Below, piece by piece: positions 1 to 6,476 of a stretch of DNA of 9,123 nucleotides. This stretch comes from DASSHC01 sp035693105 (GTDB lineage Bacteria > Chloroflexota > Chloroflexia > Thermomicrobiales > Thermomicrobiaceae). Below the pieces are notes generated by a model. That model did no database searches. It was not told where the DNA came from and was given only the letters and a program-made list of their open reading frames with translations. The DNA is taken from positions 1-9,123 of the forward strand of contig DASSHC010000104.1 of NCBI GenBank assembly GCA_035693105.1, in the 5' to 3' direction. The position numbers were made by a program, and so were the translations under genes. Within the stretch, counting starts at the first letter, position 1. Every line of letters begins with the position of its first letter.

Positions 1-1250
1 AGGAGCGCGTCAAGCGCAAGCTGATTTCCGAGCTCGATCCTTCGGTCGATACCAATGAGATCGACGAGGTGCGCCAGCGCCTGAAGACGCTGTTCGACCA
101 GATCATCGAAGCCGAAAACCTCGTCCTCACGCGCGCCGAAAAAGAGCGATTGTTCGAGGAGCTGGCGGCCGACGTCATCGGCTTCGGTCCGATCGAGCCG
201 CTGCTGGCCGATGCGTCCGTGTCGGAAGTCATGGTCAACGGTCCCAGGAAAATCTACTTCGAGCGCAAAGGTCGCCTGATGCTGAGCGACGTGCAGTTCG
301 ACGACGACGACCACGTGCGGCGCATCATCGACCGCATCGTCTCGCCGCTCGGACGGCGCATCGACGAGAGTTCGCCGATGGTCGACGCGCGCCTCCCCGA
401 CGGCTCCCGCATCAACGCGGTGATCCCACCGATCTCGCTGGTCGGCCCCACGCTGACGATCCGCAAGTTCGCCAAAGACCCGCTGACCTACGACGATCTG
501 ATCCGCTTCGGCACGGTCAGCCAGGAGATGGTGACCTTCCTCAAGGCCTGCGTCGAGGCGCGGCTCAACATGGTCGTCTCGGGCGGCACCGGCTCCGGCA
601 AGACGACCTCACTCAACGTCCTTTCCTCTTTCATCCCGGACGACGAGCGCATCATCACTATCGAGAATGCCGCCGAGCTGCAACTGCGCCAGGACCATGT
701 GGTGACGCTGGAGTCGCGCCCGGCCAACATCGAGGGCCGCGGCGAGATTACCATCCGCGATCTGGTGGTCAACTCGCTGCGCATGCGCCCCGACCGCATC
801 GTGGTCGGTGAGTGCCGCTCCGGCGAGGCGCTGGACATGCTGCAGGCGATGAACACCGGCCACGACGGCTCGATGACCACCGCCCACGCCAACACGCCGC
901 GCGACGCGCTGGCCCGCCTGGAGACGATGTGCCTGATGGCCGGGGTCGAGCTCCCGGTGCGCGCCATCCGCGAGCAGATCGCCGCGGCGGTGGATGTGAT
1001 CATTCAGCAGGCGCGCTTGAAGGATGGCTCGCGCAAGATCATTGCGGTGACCGAGGTGCAGGGGATGGAGGGCGACGTCATCGTCCTGCAGGACATCTTC
1101 GTGTTCGAGCAGACGGGCATCGAGAACGGCAAGATCGTCGGCCGGATGCGGCCGACCGGGATCCGGCCGAAGTTCGTCGAGAAGTTCGAAGTGGCCAACA
1201 TCTTCCTGCCGCCGAATATCTTCGGCGCCAGCTACGACCGCTTCTTCTAG
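1..1250 (+). CDS. cpaF: CpaF/TadA-type secretion ATPase of a Tad (Flp) pilus system, 5' partial
   Basis: This is the cytoplasmic hexameric ATPase of the GspE/VirB11 superfamily that powers Tad/Flp pilus assembly by acting on the TadB/TadC membrane platform. The reading frame is open to the left edge (first full codon at position 3), giving 415 visible residues. The GTG at 69 lies inside continuous CpaF-like helical sequence, so the true start is probably upstream of the window. Numbering from the first full codon: Walker A GGTGSGKTTS begins at 194 with Lys200; the Asp-box region reads ENAAELQL at 221; Walker B is RIVVGE ending at Glu270; the His box is MTTAHAN with His295. The segment VELPVRAIREQIAAAVDVIIQQ is typical of the CpaF C-terminal region. 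The Asp-box Asp seen in most relatives (EDAAEL) is Asn here. The stop lies 9 nt before tadB, which implies co-transcription. Family is certain; the symbol is by homology (cpaF/tadA). Confidence 0.95.
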   Translation, partial: ERVKRKLISELDPSVDTNEIDEVRQRLKTLFDQIIEAENLVLTRAEKERLFEELAADVIGFGPIEPLLADASVSEVMVNGPRKIYFERKGRLMLSDVQFDDDDHVRRIIDRIVSPLGRRIDESSPMVDARLPDGSRINAVIPPISLVGPTLTIRKFAKDPLTYDDLIRFGTVSQEMVTFLKACVEARLNMVVSGGTGSGKTTSLNVLSSFIPDDERIITIENAAELQLRQDHVVTLESRPANIEGRGEITIRDLVVNSLRMRPDRIVVGECRSGEALDMLQAMNTGHDGSMTTAHANTPRDALARLETMCLMAGVELPVRAIREQIAAAVDVIIQQARLKDGSRKIIAVTEVQGMEGDVIVLQDIFVFEQTGIENGKIVGRMRPTGIRPKFVEKFEVANIFLPPNIFGASYDRFF

Positions 1251-1259
1251 GGGGATGTG

Positions 1260-2228
1260 ATGCTTCTCTTGGCGCTCATGCTCATGCTGGCCGCGGCAGC
1301 GCTCGGCGTATACGGCTTTCTCGGTCAGCGCTCGACCAGCCCGGAAGTGGGGGAGCGTCTGCAGCGCTTCGGCTCGGTCGAGCAACTCTCACCCGAGGAG
1401 CGGACGAGCGGGCCCGGCCCGAACGCGGTCGCCAAGGCGATGGACCGCGCCGTGGCCGGCAAGGGGCTGAACGAGCAGATCGCCACCTTGCTGGCGCGCG
1501 CCAATGTCAAGATGACCGTCGGCGAGTTCCTGCTCCTACGCGTGGGGACGACCGCCGGGGGCGTCGTCCTTGGCTTTCTCCTGGGCACGATCTTCCTCGG
1601 CGGCATCCTGGCCTTCGGCGCGGCTGCGGTTGGGTTATTCATCGGTTGGATGGCGCCGCAGATCTACATGAGCCGGCGCGCTAAGAAGCGCACCAAGCGG
1701 TTCGAGGAGCAGCTCGGCGACACGATCACGCTGATGGCGAACTCGCTGCGCGCCGGCTACAGCCTGCTGCAGACGATGGACCTGGTCTCGCGCGACACCT
1801 CCCCGCCGATGGGTGAGGAGTTCATGCGGGTGGTGCGCGAGGTGGGTCTGGGGATCACGAACCAGGATGCGCTGGCGCACTTGCTCCGGCGCGTCACCAG
1901 CGAAGACCTCGATCTGCTGGTGACGGCCATCTCGATCCAGCACGAGGTGGGCGGCAACCTGGCCCAGATTCTCGACGTGATCGGCGAGACGGTCCGCGAG
2001 CGCGTGCGGATCAAGGGCGAGATCGGCGTGCTGACTGCCCAGGGCCGGCTCTCCGGCTACATCATCACCGGCCTGCCGATCGCGCTCGGCGCGCTCCTCA
2101 TGGTGATCAATCCGAAATACGAGCGGGGGCTCTTTGTCTTCCCCTGGATTCTGCTCCCGGCGTTCGGTGGTGTGCTCATCTTCATCGGCTTTCTGGTCAT
2201 CAAGAAGATCGTCTCGGTCGAAGTCTAG
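1260..2228 (+). CDS. tadB: TadB-like inner-membrane platform protein (type II secretion F domain)
   Basis: This polytopic membrane protein of 322 aa belongs to the T2SSF/GspF family. With TadC it forms the inner-membrane platform on which the CpaF ATPase drives pilin assembly. It has an N-terminal hydrophobic segment (about residues 2-22), a central hydrophobic hairpin (about 95-135), and a cytoplasmic T2SSF helical domain (about 155-265) that includes the typical MANSLRAGYSLLQTMDLVS stretch. Two C-terminal hydrophobic segments (about 267-283 and 293-317) follow, ending in basic residues. Start choice: ATG at 1260 sits 5 nt after AGGGGG (1249-1254). The in-frame GTG at 1257 is only 2 nt from that ribosome-binding site, so it is less likely. 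It lies directly after cpaF and 23 nt before tadC. The assignment as TadB rather than TadC rests on its position directly after cpaF and its sequence style. Confidence 0.93.
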   Translation: MLLLALMLMLAAAALGVYGFLGQRSTSPEVGERLQRFGSVEQLSPEERTSGPGPNAVAKAMDRAVAGKGLNEQIATLLARANVKMTVGEFLLLRVGTTAGGVVLGFLLGTIFLGGILAFGAAAVGLFIGWMAPQIYMSRRAKKRTKRFEEQLGDTITLMANSLRAGYSLLQTMDLVSRDTSPPMGEEFMRVVREVGLGITNQDALAHLLRRVTSEDLDLLVTAISIQHEVGGNLAQILDVIGETVRERVRIKGEIGVLTAQGRLSGYIITGLPIALGALLMVINPKYERGLFVFPWILLPAFGGVLIFIGFLVIKKIVSVEV

Positions 2229-2251
2229 TCGATGGGAGTCGAGGGACAACT

Positions 2252-3169
2252 ATGAACGGATCGTTGGCGCTCCTATCGATCGTGTTGGTCGGGGTGGGGC
2301 TGGTCTCGCTGCTGCTGGGGCTGCGGCGCACACGGCGAGAAGTCGTCATTGAGGAGCGGCTGAACCAATTCGGCAGCCGGATCTTGACGCTCGAAGAGGC
2401 GGAGCTGAGCCAGCCGTTCAACCAGCGGGTGCTCCTGCCCCTGTCGCGCTACGTCGCCACGCGGCTAGGCCGCTTCATGCCGCAGCAGAATGTCGAGCGG
2501 CTGCGCCAGCAGTTGATCGAGGCGGGCCAGCCGCGCGGTTTGGGCACCACGGAGTTCATGGGGCTGCGCATGGTCATGGGCGCGGGGCTCGGCGGCCTGC
2601 TCCTGCTGCTTGGCCTGAGCGGCAGCCGCGACATGATGTCGATCGCGGTTTTTCCCTGCGTCGTCGGCGCGGTGGGCTACATGCTGCCGAGTGTCTGGCT
2701 GAGCCGGCGCATCAAAGACCGCAAGAAGGATATCCTGCGGGCGATGCCGGACGCGATCGACCTTTTGACGATCAGCGTCGAGGCCGGGCTGGGCTTCGAT
2801 CCGGCGTTGAGCCGGGTGGTGGAGAAGTGGGACAACGCGCTGACGCGTGAGTTCGGGCGCATGCTGTCGGAGCTTCGCATGGGCGCCGCCCGGCGCGATT
2901 CGCTGCGCGACATGTCGAACCGGATCAACGTCGACGATCTCTCGACCTTCGTTTCGGCGGTGATCCAGGCCGACCAATTGGGGGTAAGCATTAGCCAGGT
3001 GCTGCGCATTCAGTCGAAGCAGATGCGCATGGTGCGTCGCCAGCGGGCGGAGGCACAGGCGCAGAAGGCGCCGCTGAAGATGCTCTTCCCGATGATTTTC
3101 CTGATCTTCCCGTCGATCTATATCGTGATTCTCGGCCCGGCGATTCCGCAGATCCTCAAGGCGTTCTGA
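2252..3169 (+). CDS. tadC: TadC-like inner-membrane platform protein (type II secretion F domain)
   Basis: This is the second T2SSF-family platform protein of the Tad machine, 305 aa. It has an N-terminal membrane segment (about residues 4-24), a soluble linker, and a hydrophobic pair (about 107-150). The cytoplasmic F domain opens with the TadC hallmark MPDAIDLLTISVEAGLGFD and contains the helical FVSAVIQADQLGVSISQVL stretch. A C-terminal membrane segment (about 278-298) ends PAIPQILKAF. ATG 2252 follows GAGGGA (2241-2246) at 5-nt spacing. The gene is the last member of the visible tad set. The usual downstream partners (TadD-like TPR protein, TadE/F/G minor pilins) do not follow; a DUF192 gene comes next after a 199-bp gap. 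Pilin, prepilin peptidase and CpaB/CpaE-like genes, if present, lie outside the window. Confidence 0.93.
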   Translation: MNGSLALLSIVLVGVGLVSLLLGLRRTRREVVIEERLNQFGSRILTLEEAELSQPFNQRVLLPLSRYVATRLGRFMPQQNVERLRQQLIEAGQPRGLGTTEFMGLRMVMGAGLGGLLLLLGLSGSRDMMSIAVFPCVVGAVGYMLPSVWLSRRIKDRKKDILRAMPDAIDLLTISVEAGLGFDPALSRVVEKWDNALTREFGRMLSELRMGAARRDSLRDMSNRINVDDLSTFVSAVIQADQLGVSISQVLRIQSKQMRMVRRQRAEAQAQKAPLKMLFPMIFLIFPSIYIVILGPAIPQILKAF

Positions 3170-3171
3170 CG

Positions 3172-3200
3172 GCGAGAAGTGCTCGCGCACTGCGATTCTC
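3172..3200 (+). terminator. Possible weak hairpin after tadC
   Basis: Just after the tadC stop the sequence can form short competing stems: GCGAG (3172-3176) with CTCGC (3182-3186), or AGTGC (3178-3182) with GCACT (3187-3191), the latter possibly extended by GAGA/TCTC around a 5-nt bulge. There is no following T-run, so this is not a canonical intrinsic terminator. Such a stem could also arise by chance at this G+C. Confidence 0.2.
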
Positions 3201-3211
3201 CGGATGGTTTG

Positions 3212-3278
3212 GTTCGAGACGTTCGAGAGCGGCGACGACGGCGAAGGATCCGTCCTCAACCGGCACTCCGCGCCGTCG
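3212..3278 (+). repeat. Small repeats in the tadC-DUF192 intergenic gap
   Basis: The octamer GTTCGAGA occurs twice with a 9-nt period (3212-3219 and 3221-3228). An 8-bp perfect inverted repeat follows: CGACGGCG (3236-3243) against CGCCGTCG (3271-3278), with a 27-nt loop. Both lie upstream of the candidate promoter. They could be operator or attenuator elements or simply chance; no known regulator site is recognised. Confidence 0.25.
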
Positions 3279-3304
3279 AAGCGCACAGTCGTGGCTGGTC
3301 GGCG

Positions 3305-3332
3305 TTGCGCCTGGTGGATTCCGTGCTAGAGT
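3305..3332 (+). promoter_or_regulatory. Candidate sigma-70-type extended -10 promoter for DUF192-comF
   Basis: A -35-like TTGCGC (3305-3310) is followed after 16 nt by a -10-like TAGAGT (3327-3332), preceded directly by TGC, the extended -10 motif. Transcription would begin near 3338-3340, leaving a short leader before the ribosome-binding site at 3355. Position and spacing are good and the gap has no gene. Matches to consensus are imperfect, so this is a prediction. Confidence 0.45.
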
Positions 3333-3354
3333 GCGCCTCACGCTGAGCATCGCC

Positions 3355-3364
3355 GAGGGGAGGA
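3355..3364 (+). promoter_or_regulatory. Ribosome-binding site of the DUF192 gene
   Basis: GAGGGGAGGA is a strong purine-rich Shine-Dalgarno sequence 4 nt before ATG 3369. It fixes that start and shows that the gene is translated independently of tadC. Confidence 0.7.
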
Positions 3365-3368
3365 TCTG

Positions 3369-3740
3369 ATGGGAGCGTCGGGTGCGCGGACGGTGCGCGT
3401 GATCAACGAGACGCGCGGCAGCGAGCTGGGCGACCGGGTCGCGGTGGCGCGCTCCTTCTTGAGCCGGGGGCGCGGGCTGATGTTCCGCCGGTTCCTGGCG
3501 CCGGGCAGCGGACTGGTGATCGAGCCCTGCTCCTCGATCCACACCATGTGGATGCGCTTCCCCATCGATGTCCTCTACATGAGCCGCGAGCACGAGGTGC
3601 TGCGCGCCGACAGCGCCATGGCCCCCTGGCGTATCGGCCCGCTGCGCCCCCACAGCCGCTATGTGGTCGAGCTGCCGGCTGGGGTGATCCGGGCCAGCGG
3701 CACCCAGGCCGGCGACCGGCTGCGGCTGGTGGCGGAGTAG
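3369..3740 (+). CDS. DUF192 family protein
   Basis: This 123-aa protein covers a complete DUF192 domain, a small all-beta fold of unknown biochemical function. Diagnostic stretches are the SFLSRGRGLMFRRFL segment (about residues 29-43), the core SSIHTMWMRFPIDVLYM (about 55-71, the family's usual hydrophobic/aromatic-Met-PxD region), and the closing ELPAGVIRASGTQAGDRLRL. Many family members carry a signal peptide or lipobox. None is visible here: the protein begins with a short polar stretch, so it is probably cytoplasmic, or exported by a route I cannot see. It follows a candidate promoter (3305-3332) and a strong ribosome-binding site. It is followed after 11 nt by comF, so the two genes are probably co-transcribed. 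The role is unknown; proximity to tad genes does not prove a pilus function. Confidence 0.9.
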   Translation: MGASGARTVRVINETRGSELGDRVAVARSFLSRGRGLMFRRFLAPGSGLVIEPCSSIHTMWMRFPIDVLYMSREHEVLRADSAMAPWRIGPLRPHSRYVVELPAGVIRASGTQAGDRLRLVAE

Positions 3741-3751
3741 CGCGCGCAGCG

Positions 3752-4456
3752 ATGAACGGACTCCTGGTGCTGCGGCGCGCGCTGAGCGCGGTCGAAGACG
3801 CCGTCTTCCCGCCCTGCTGTGGCGGCTGCGCGCGGCGCGGCGCCTGGCTCTGTCCGGTCTGCCTGGCGTCGTTGCGGCCGCTGCCGGAGCCGTGCTGCCG
3901 GCGCTGCGGGCGGCCGCTCGAGGTCGAGGCGCCGGCGTGTGAGGTCTGCCGCGCCTGGCCGGGAGCGCTCCACAGCGTGCGCGGCGCCTTCGCCTTCGAG
4001 GGCGCCCTGCGCGCCAGCATCCACCGCTTCAAGTACCAGGGCGAGCACGCACGCGCCAACAGTCTCGCCGCGCTCCTGGTCGAGCCGGCACGGGCGCGGG
4101 GGAAGGCCTGGGACCTCATCAGCCCGGTGCCCCTGCACCCTCGCCGCCGCCGGCAGCGCGGCTTCGATCAGGCAGAGCTCCTCAGCAGGCGGCTGGGGCG
4201 CGAGCTGGGATTGCCGGTGGCAGGGGGGCTGGCGCGCCTGCGCGAGACCCGGCCGCAGGTGGGCCTGGGCGTCGACGAGCGCCGCGCGAACGTCGACGGC
4301 GCCTTCGGCTGGCGTGGCGCGCCGCTCGCCGGTGCCGCCGTGCTGCTGATCGACGACGTCGTCACGACCGGCGCCACGATGGCCGCGGCCGCCGCGGCCC
4401 TGCAGGCGGCCGGTGCGACGCACATCGACGGCCTGGCGCTGGCGCGGGCGGTCTAG
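3752..4456 (+). CDS. comF: ComF family phosphoribosyltransferase-like protein
   Basis: This 234-aa protein has the ComFC/GntX architecture. Two tandem CxxC zinc-ribbon-like quartets sit at the N-terminus (Cys23/26/34/37 and Cys49/52/63/66). A type I phosphoribosyltransferase domain follows, with FKYQGE (about residue 91), PVPLHPRRRRQRGFDQAELL, and the PRPP loop LIDDVVTTGAT (Asp201-Asp202). In naturally transformable bacteria ComFC is needed for uptake of single-stranded DNA; elsewhere the family's substrate is not settled. The frame stays open upstream to 3548, but that part lies inside the DUF192 gene and does not resemble ComF. ATG 3752 begins the family-like sequence. Its ribosome-binding site is weak (GGCGGAG at 3731-3737 is rather far), so translation may be coupled to DUF192. 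No ComFA helicase is adjacent. Its TAG stop overlaps that of dxr on the other strand. Confidence 0.92.
   Translation: MNGLLVLRRALSAVEDAVFPPCCGGCARRGAWLCPVCLASLRPLPEPCCRRCGRPLEVEAPACEVCRAWPGALHSVRGAFAFEGALRASIHRFKYQGEHARANSLAALLVEPARARGKAWDLISPVPLHPRRRRQRGFDQAELLSRRLGRELGLPVAGGLARLRETRPQVGLGVDERRANVDGAFGWRGAPLAGAAVLLIDDVVTTGATMAAAAAALQAAGATHIDGLALARAV
4453..4456. other. Shared palindromic stop codon of convergent comF and dxr
   Basis: The palindrome CTAG supplies TAG to comF on the plus strand (4454-4456) and TAG to dxr on the minus strand (4455-4453). The genes overlap tail to tail by 4 bp, leaving no space between them for a bidirectional terminator. Confidence 0.95.
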
Positions 4457-5601
4457 CCGGCGCGGGCGGCGACGAGGTCGGCGGCGGTGCGCTGGGCCCA
4501 GTCGTCGGCGGCGGCGATCGCCTGCAGCGTCAGCGGCGCGGGCGCGGGCCGGTGGCGGTCGAGCACCTCGGCCACGATGGCGGCAATGGCGGTGAAGCGG
4601 ATGCGCCCGGCCAGGAACGCGGCCACCGCGACCTCGTCGGCGCCGCTCAGCACGGTGGGGTAGGTGGAGCCGGCCTCGCCGGCCTGGCGGGCGAGCCTGA
4701 GGGCGGGGTAGCGCTCGGCGCTCGGCGGCTGAAAGTCGAGCCGGTTGAGCCGGTCGATCTCCAGCCGTGGCGCGCTGGCCGGCCAGCGCGCGGGGTAGCT
4801 CAGGGCGTACTGGATCGGGATGCGCATGTCGGGCACGGCGAGCTGAGCCAGCACCGCGCCGTCTTGAAAGCTGACCAGCGAGTGGACGATGCTCTGCGGC
4901 TGGATCACCACGCCGATCTTGGCGTAGGGCAGGTCGAAGAGCCAGTGCGCCTCGATCACCTCCAGCCCCTTGTTCATCATGGTGGCGGAGTCGATGGTGA
5001 CCTTGCTCCCCATCGTCCAGTTCGGGTGCGCCAGCGCCTGCTCGATGGTCACGCCGGCGAGCTCGGCCAGCGGCGTGTCGCGAAACGGGCCGCCCGAGGC
5101 GGTCAGCGTGACCCGGCTGACTTCATCCCCTGGGGCGCTGCCGATGCACTGCCAGATGGCGCTGTGCTCGCTGTCGACCGGGCGAATCGCCACTCCACGC
5201 CGGCGCGCCGCCGGCAGGATAATCTCCCCGGCGCAGACGATGGACTCCTTGTTGGCCAGCGCGATCGTCTTGCCCGCCTCGATGGCGCGCAGAGTCGGCA
5301 GGATGGCGGCATGGCCGGAGGTGGCCACCACCACGATGTCGGCCTCGGGGAGCGTGGCGGCCGCGATCAGCCCCTCGGCGCCGGTCAGGACATCGACTCC
5401 GGTCAGCGCGGGCCGCTCCGGCCCGGCGACCGCCACCAGCCGCGGCCGGAAACGCGCCACCTGCTCGCCGAGCAGCGCGACATTGCGCCCGGCGGCCAGC
5501 GCCACCACCGCCAGTTGCTCGGGCTGGCTGGCGACGACCTCCAGCGTCTGCCGCCCGATGGAGCCGGTGCTCCCCAGAAGCGCGATGCGCGTCACGTCCA
5601 T
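4453..5601 (-). CDS. dxr: 1-deoxy-D-xylulose-5-phosphate reductoisomerase
   Basis: This enzyme converts DXP to 2-C-methyl-D-erythritol 4-phosphate with NADPH and a divalent metal, the committed step of the MEP isoprenoid pathway in the cytoplasm. The protein has 382 aa, normal for the family. Motifs: NADPH-binding LLGSTGSIG (8-16), ANKES (116-120), metal/substrate DSEH (143-146), a flexible loop containing HPNWTMGSK, and MMNKGLE with Lys211 and Glu214 as metal/substrate ligands. The C-terminal motif usually written NAANE is SGADE here (319-323). Start choice: ATG at 5601 has GGTGGAG (5610-5616) 8 nt upstream. The in-frame GTG at 5610 abuts that site and is unlikely. The start overlaps the end of cdsA by 10 nt, suggesting coupling. 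It is the last gene of the tsf operon here; its IPP product feeds the uppS product two genes upstream. Confidence 0.97.
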   Translation of the reverse strand: MDVTRIALLGSTGSIGRQTLEVVASQPEQLAVVALAAGRNVALLGEQVARFRPRLVAVAGPERPALTGVDVLTGAEGLIAAATLPEADIVVVATSGHAAILPTLRAIEAGKTIALANKESIVCAGEIILPAARRRGVAIRPVDSEHSAIWQCIGSAPGDEVSRVTLTASGGPFRDTPLAELAGVTIEQALAHPNWTMGSKVTIDSATMMNKGLEVIEAHWLFDLPYAKIGVVIQPQSIVHSLVSFQDGAVLAQLAVPDMRIPIQYALSYPARWPASAPRLEIDRLNRLDFQPPSAERYPALRLARQAGEAGSTYPTVLSGADEVAVAAFLAGRIRFTAIAAIVAEVLDRHRPAPAPLTLQAIAAADDWAQRTAADLVAARAG

Positions 5602-6461
5602 CCGAGCCACTCCACCAGACGAACCAGCAGGAACATCAGCGGGAAGGTGAAGAGCAGCGCGTCGATGCGGTCGAGCACGCCGCCGTGCCCGGGGATCAGC
5701 GCTCCCATATCCTTGATGCCGAGGTTCCGCTTGATCAACGACTCCCCCAGATCGCCGAGCTGTCCGGCCAACGAGAGCACCAGCCCAAGCCCCGCCGCCA
5801 GCGGCAGCCCGAGCGGCGCGCCGAAGATCCAGGCGGCGAGCGGCGCGCTGAGCGTGCCGGCCACGATCCCAGCGAGCGCGCCGACGCGCGTCTTGCCGGG
5901 GCTGAGCGCCGGGACGAGCTTGGCGCGGCCGAAGCCGCGGCCAACTAGATAGGCTGCCGTGTCAGTCAGCCAGGTGACGGCAAAAACCATCGCGACCCAG
6001 GCGAGCCCGGCGCCCGCGCCGGCGGCCAACGGGTCGCTGACGCGGTTGACCCAGCCGCGCTCGGCCGCGCCCTGCAGATCGCGCAGGGCCACGGCGTAGG
6101 CCAGCGGCAGCCCGAGGTAGACAACCGTCAGGACGCCCGCGCTCCAACTGGCCAGGCCGGTCTCGACCGCCGCACGCAGCACACCGGCGACCAGCGACGC
6201 GATGACGAACAGGACGATGATGGCCGCCAGCGCCGGGCCGCTGCCGTCGAGCGCCACCGCGACGATCAGCCCAAGGGCCGCCAGGTAGACGAGCGCCTCG
6301 GTGGCGCGATCGACGCGGCCATCGAGCGCTCGCAGCAACTCGTGCGCGCCGAAGAGCGCCAGCGCGGCCATGGCGGCGGCAAAGAGCGGTCCGCCGAGCA
6401 GCGCCGGGATCGCGGTAACCAGGACAACGCCGACCGCGCTGATGGACCGCTGGCGCAGCAC
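5592..6461 (-). CDS. cdsA: Phosphatidate cytidylyltransferase (CDP-diacylglycerol synthase)
   Basis: This integral membrane enzyme makes CDP-diacylglycerol from phosphatidate and CTP, the precursor of bacterial phospholipids. The 289-aa protein is hydrophobic throughout, with about seven or eight likely membrane segments. It carries the family signature S-L-I-K-R, then KDMGALIPGHGGVLDRID (250-267), and an upstream TDTAAY motif (about 170-175). The loop usually reading SPKKTxEG is SPGKTRVG here (Lys190, Thr191), so the usually acidic residue is Val193. The start is GTG 6461, the only in-frame start between the uppS-side stop (6477) and the hydrophobic domain. Its ribosome-binding site is poor. 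It sits 15 nt after uppS and overlaps dxr by 10 nt, the standard uppS-cdsA-dxr order. Confidence 0.95.
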   Translation of the reverse strand: MLRQRSISAVGVVLVTAIPALLGGPLFAAAMAALALFGAHELLRALDGRVDRATEALVYLAALGLIVAVALDGSGPALAAIIVLFVIASLVAGVLRAAVETGLASWSAGVLTVVYLGLPLAYAVALRDLQGAAERGWVNRVSDPLAAGAGAGLAWVAMVFAVTWLTDTAAYLVGRGFGRAKLVPALSPGKTRVGALAGIVAGTLSAPLAAWIFGAPLGLPLAAGLGLVLSLAGQLGDLGESLIKRNLGIKDMGALIPGHGGVLDRIDALLFTFPLMFLLVRLVEWLGWT

Positions 6462-6476
6462 TGACCGGCCGTCCGG

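Noticed and set aside
609..1385. Minus-strand open frame of 258 codons across cpaF and tadB
   Set aside because: Composition is dominated by His, Arg, Asp and Ala, with no family features; it is antisense to well-supported tad genes.
3205..3228. GGTTCGAGAC resembling a tRNA T-arm
   Set aside because: No paired T-stem of the right length and no acceptor, D or anticodon arms around it.
3548..3751. Extension of the comF reading frame upstream of ATG 3752
   Set aside because: This part overlaps the DUF192 gene in another frame and gives Arg/Pro/Ala-rich sequence unlike ComF proteins, which begin near ATG 3752.
4440..4475. Bidirectional terminator at the comF/dxr junction
   Set aside because: No stem with a flanking T- or A-run; the junction is coding on both strands.
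4552..5952. Long plus-strand open frame (466 codons) opposite dxr and cdsA
   Set aside because: Low-complexity His/Arg/Gly/Asp-rich translation with no domain, lying antisense to two clear enzymes; typical shadow of GC-rich coding DNA.
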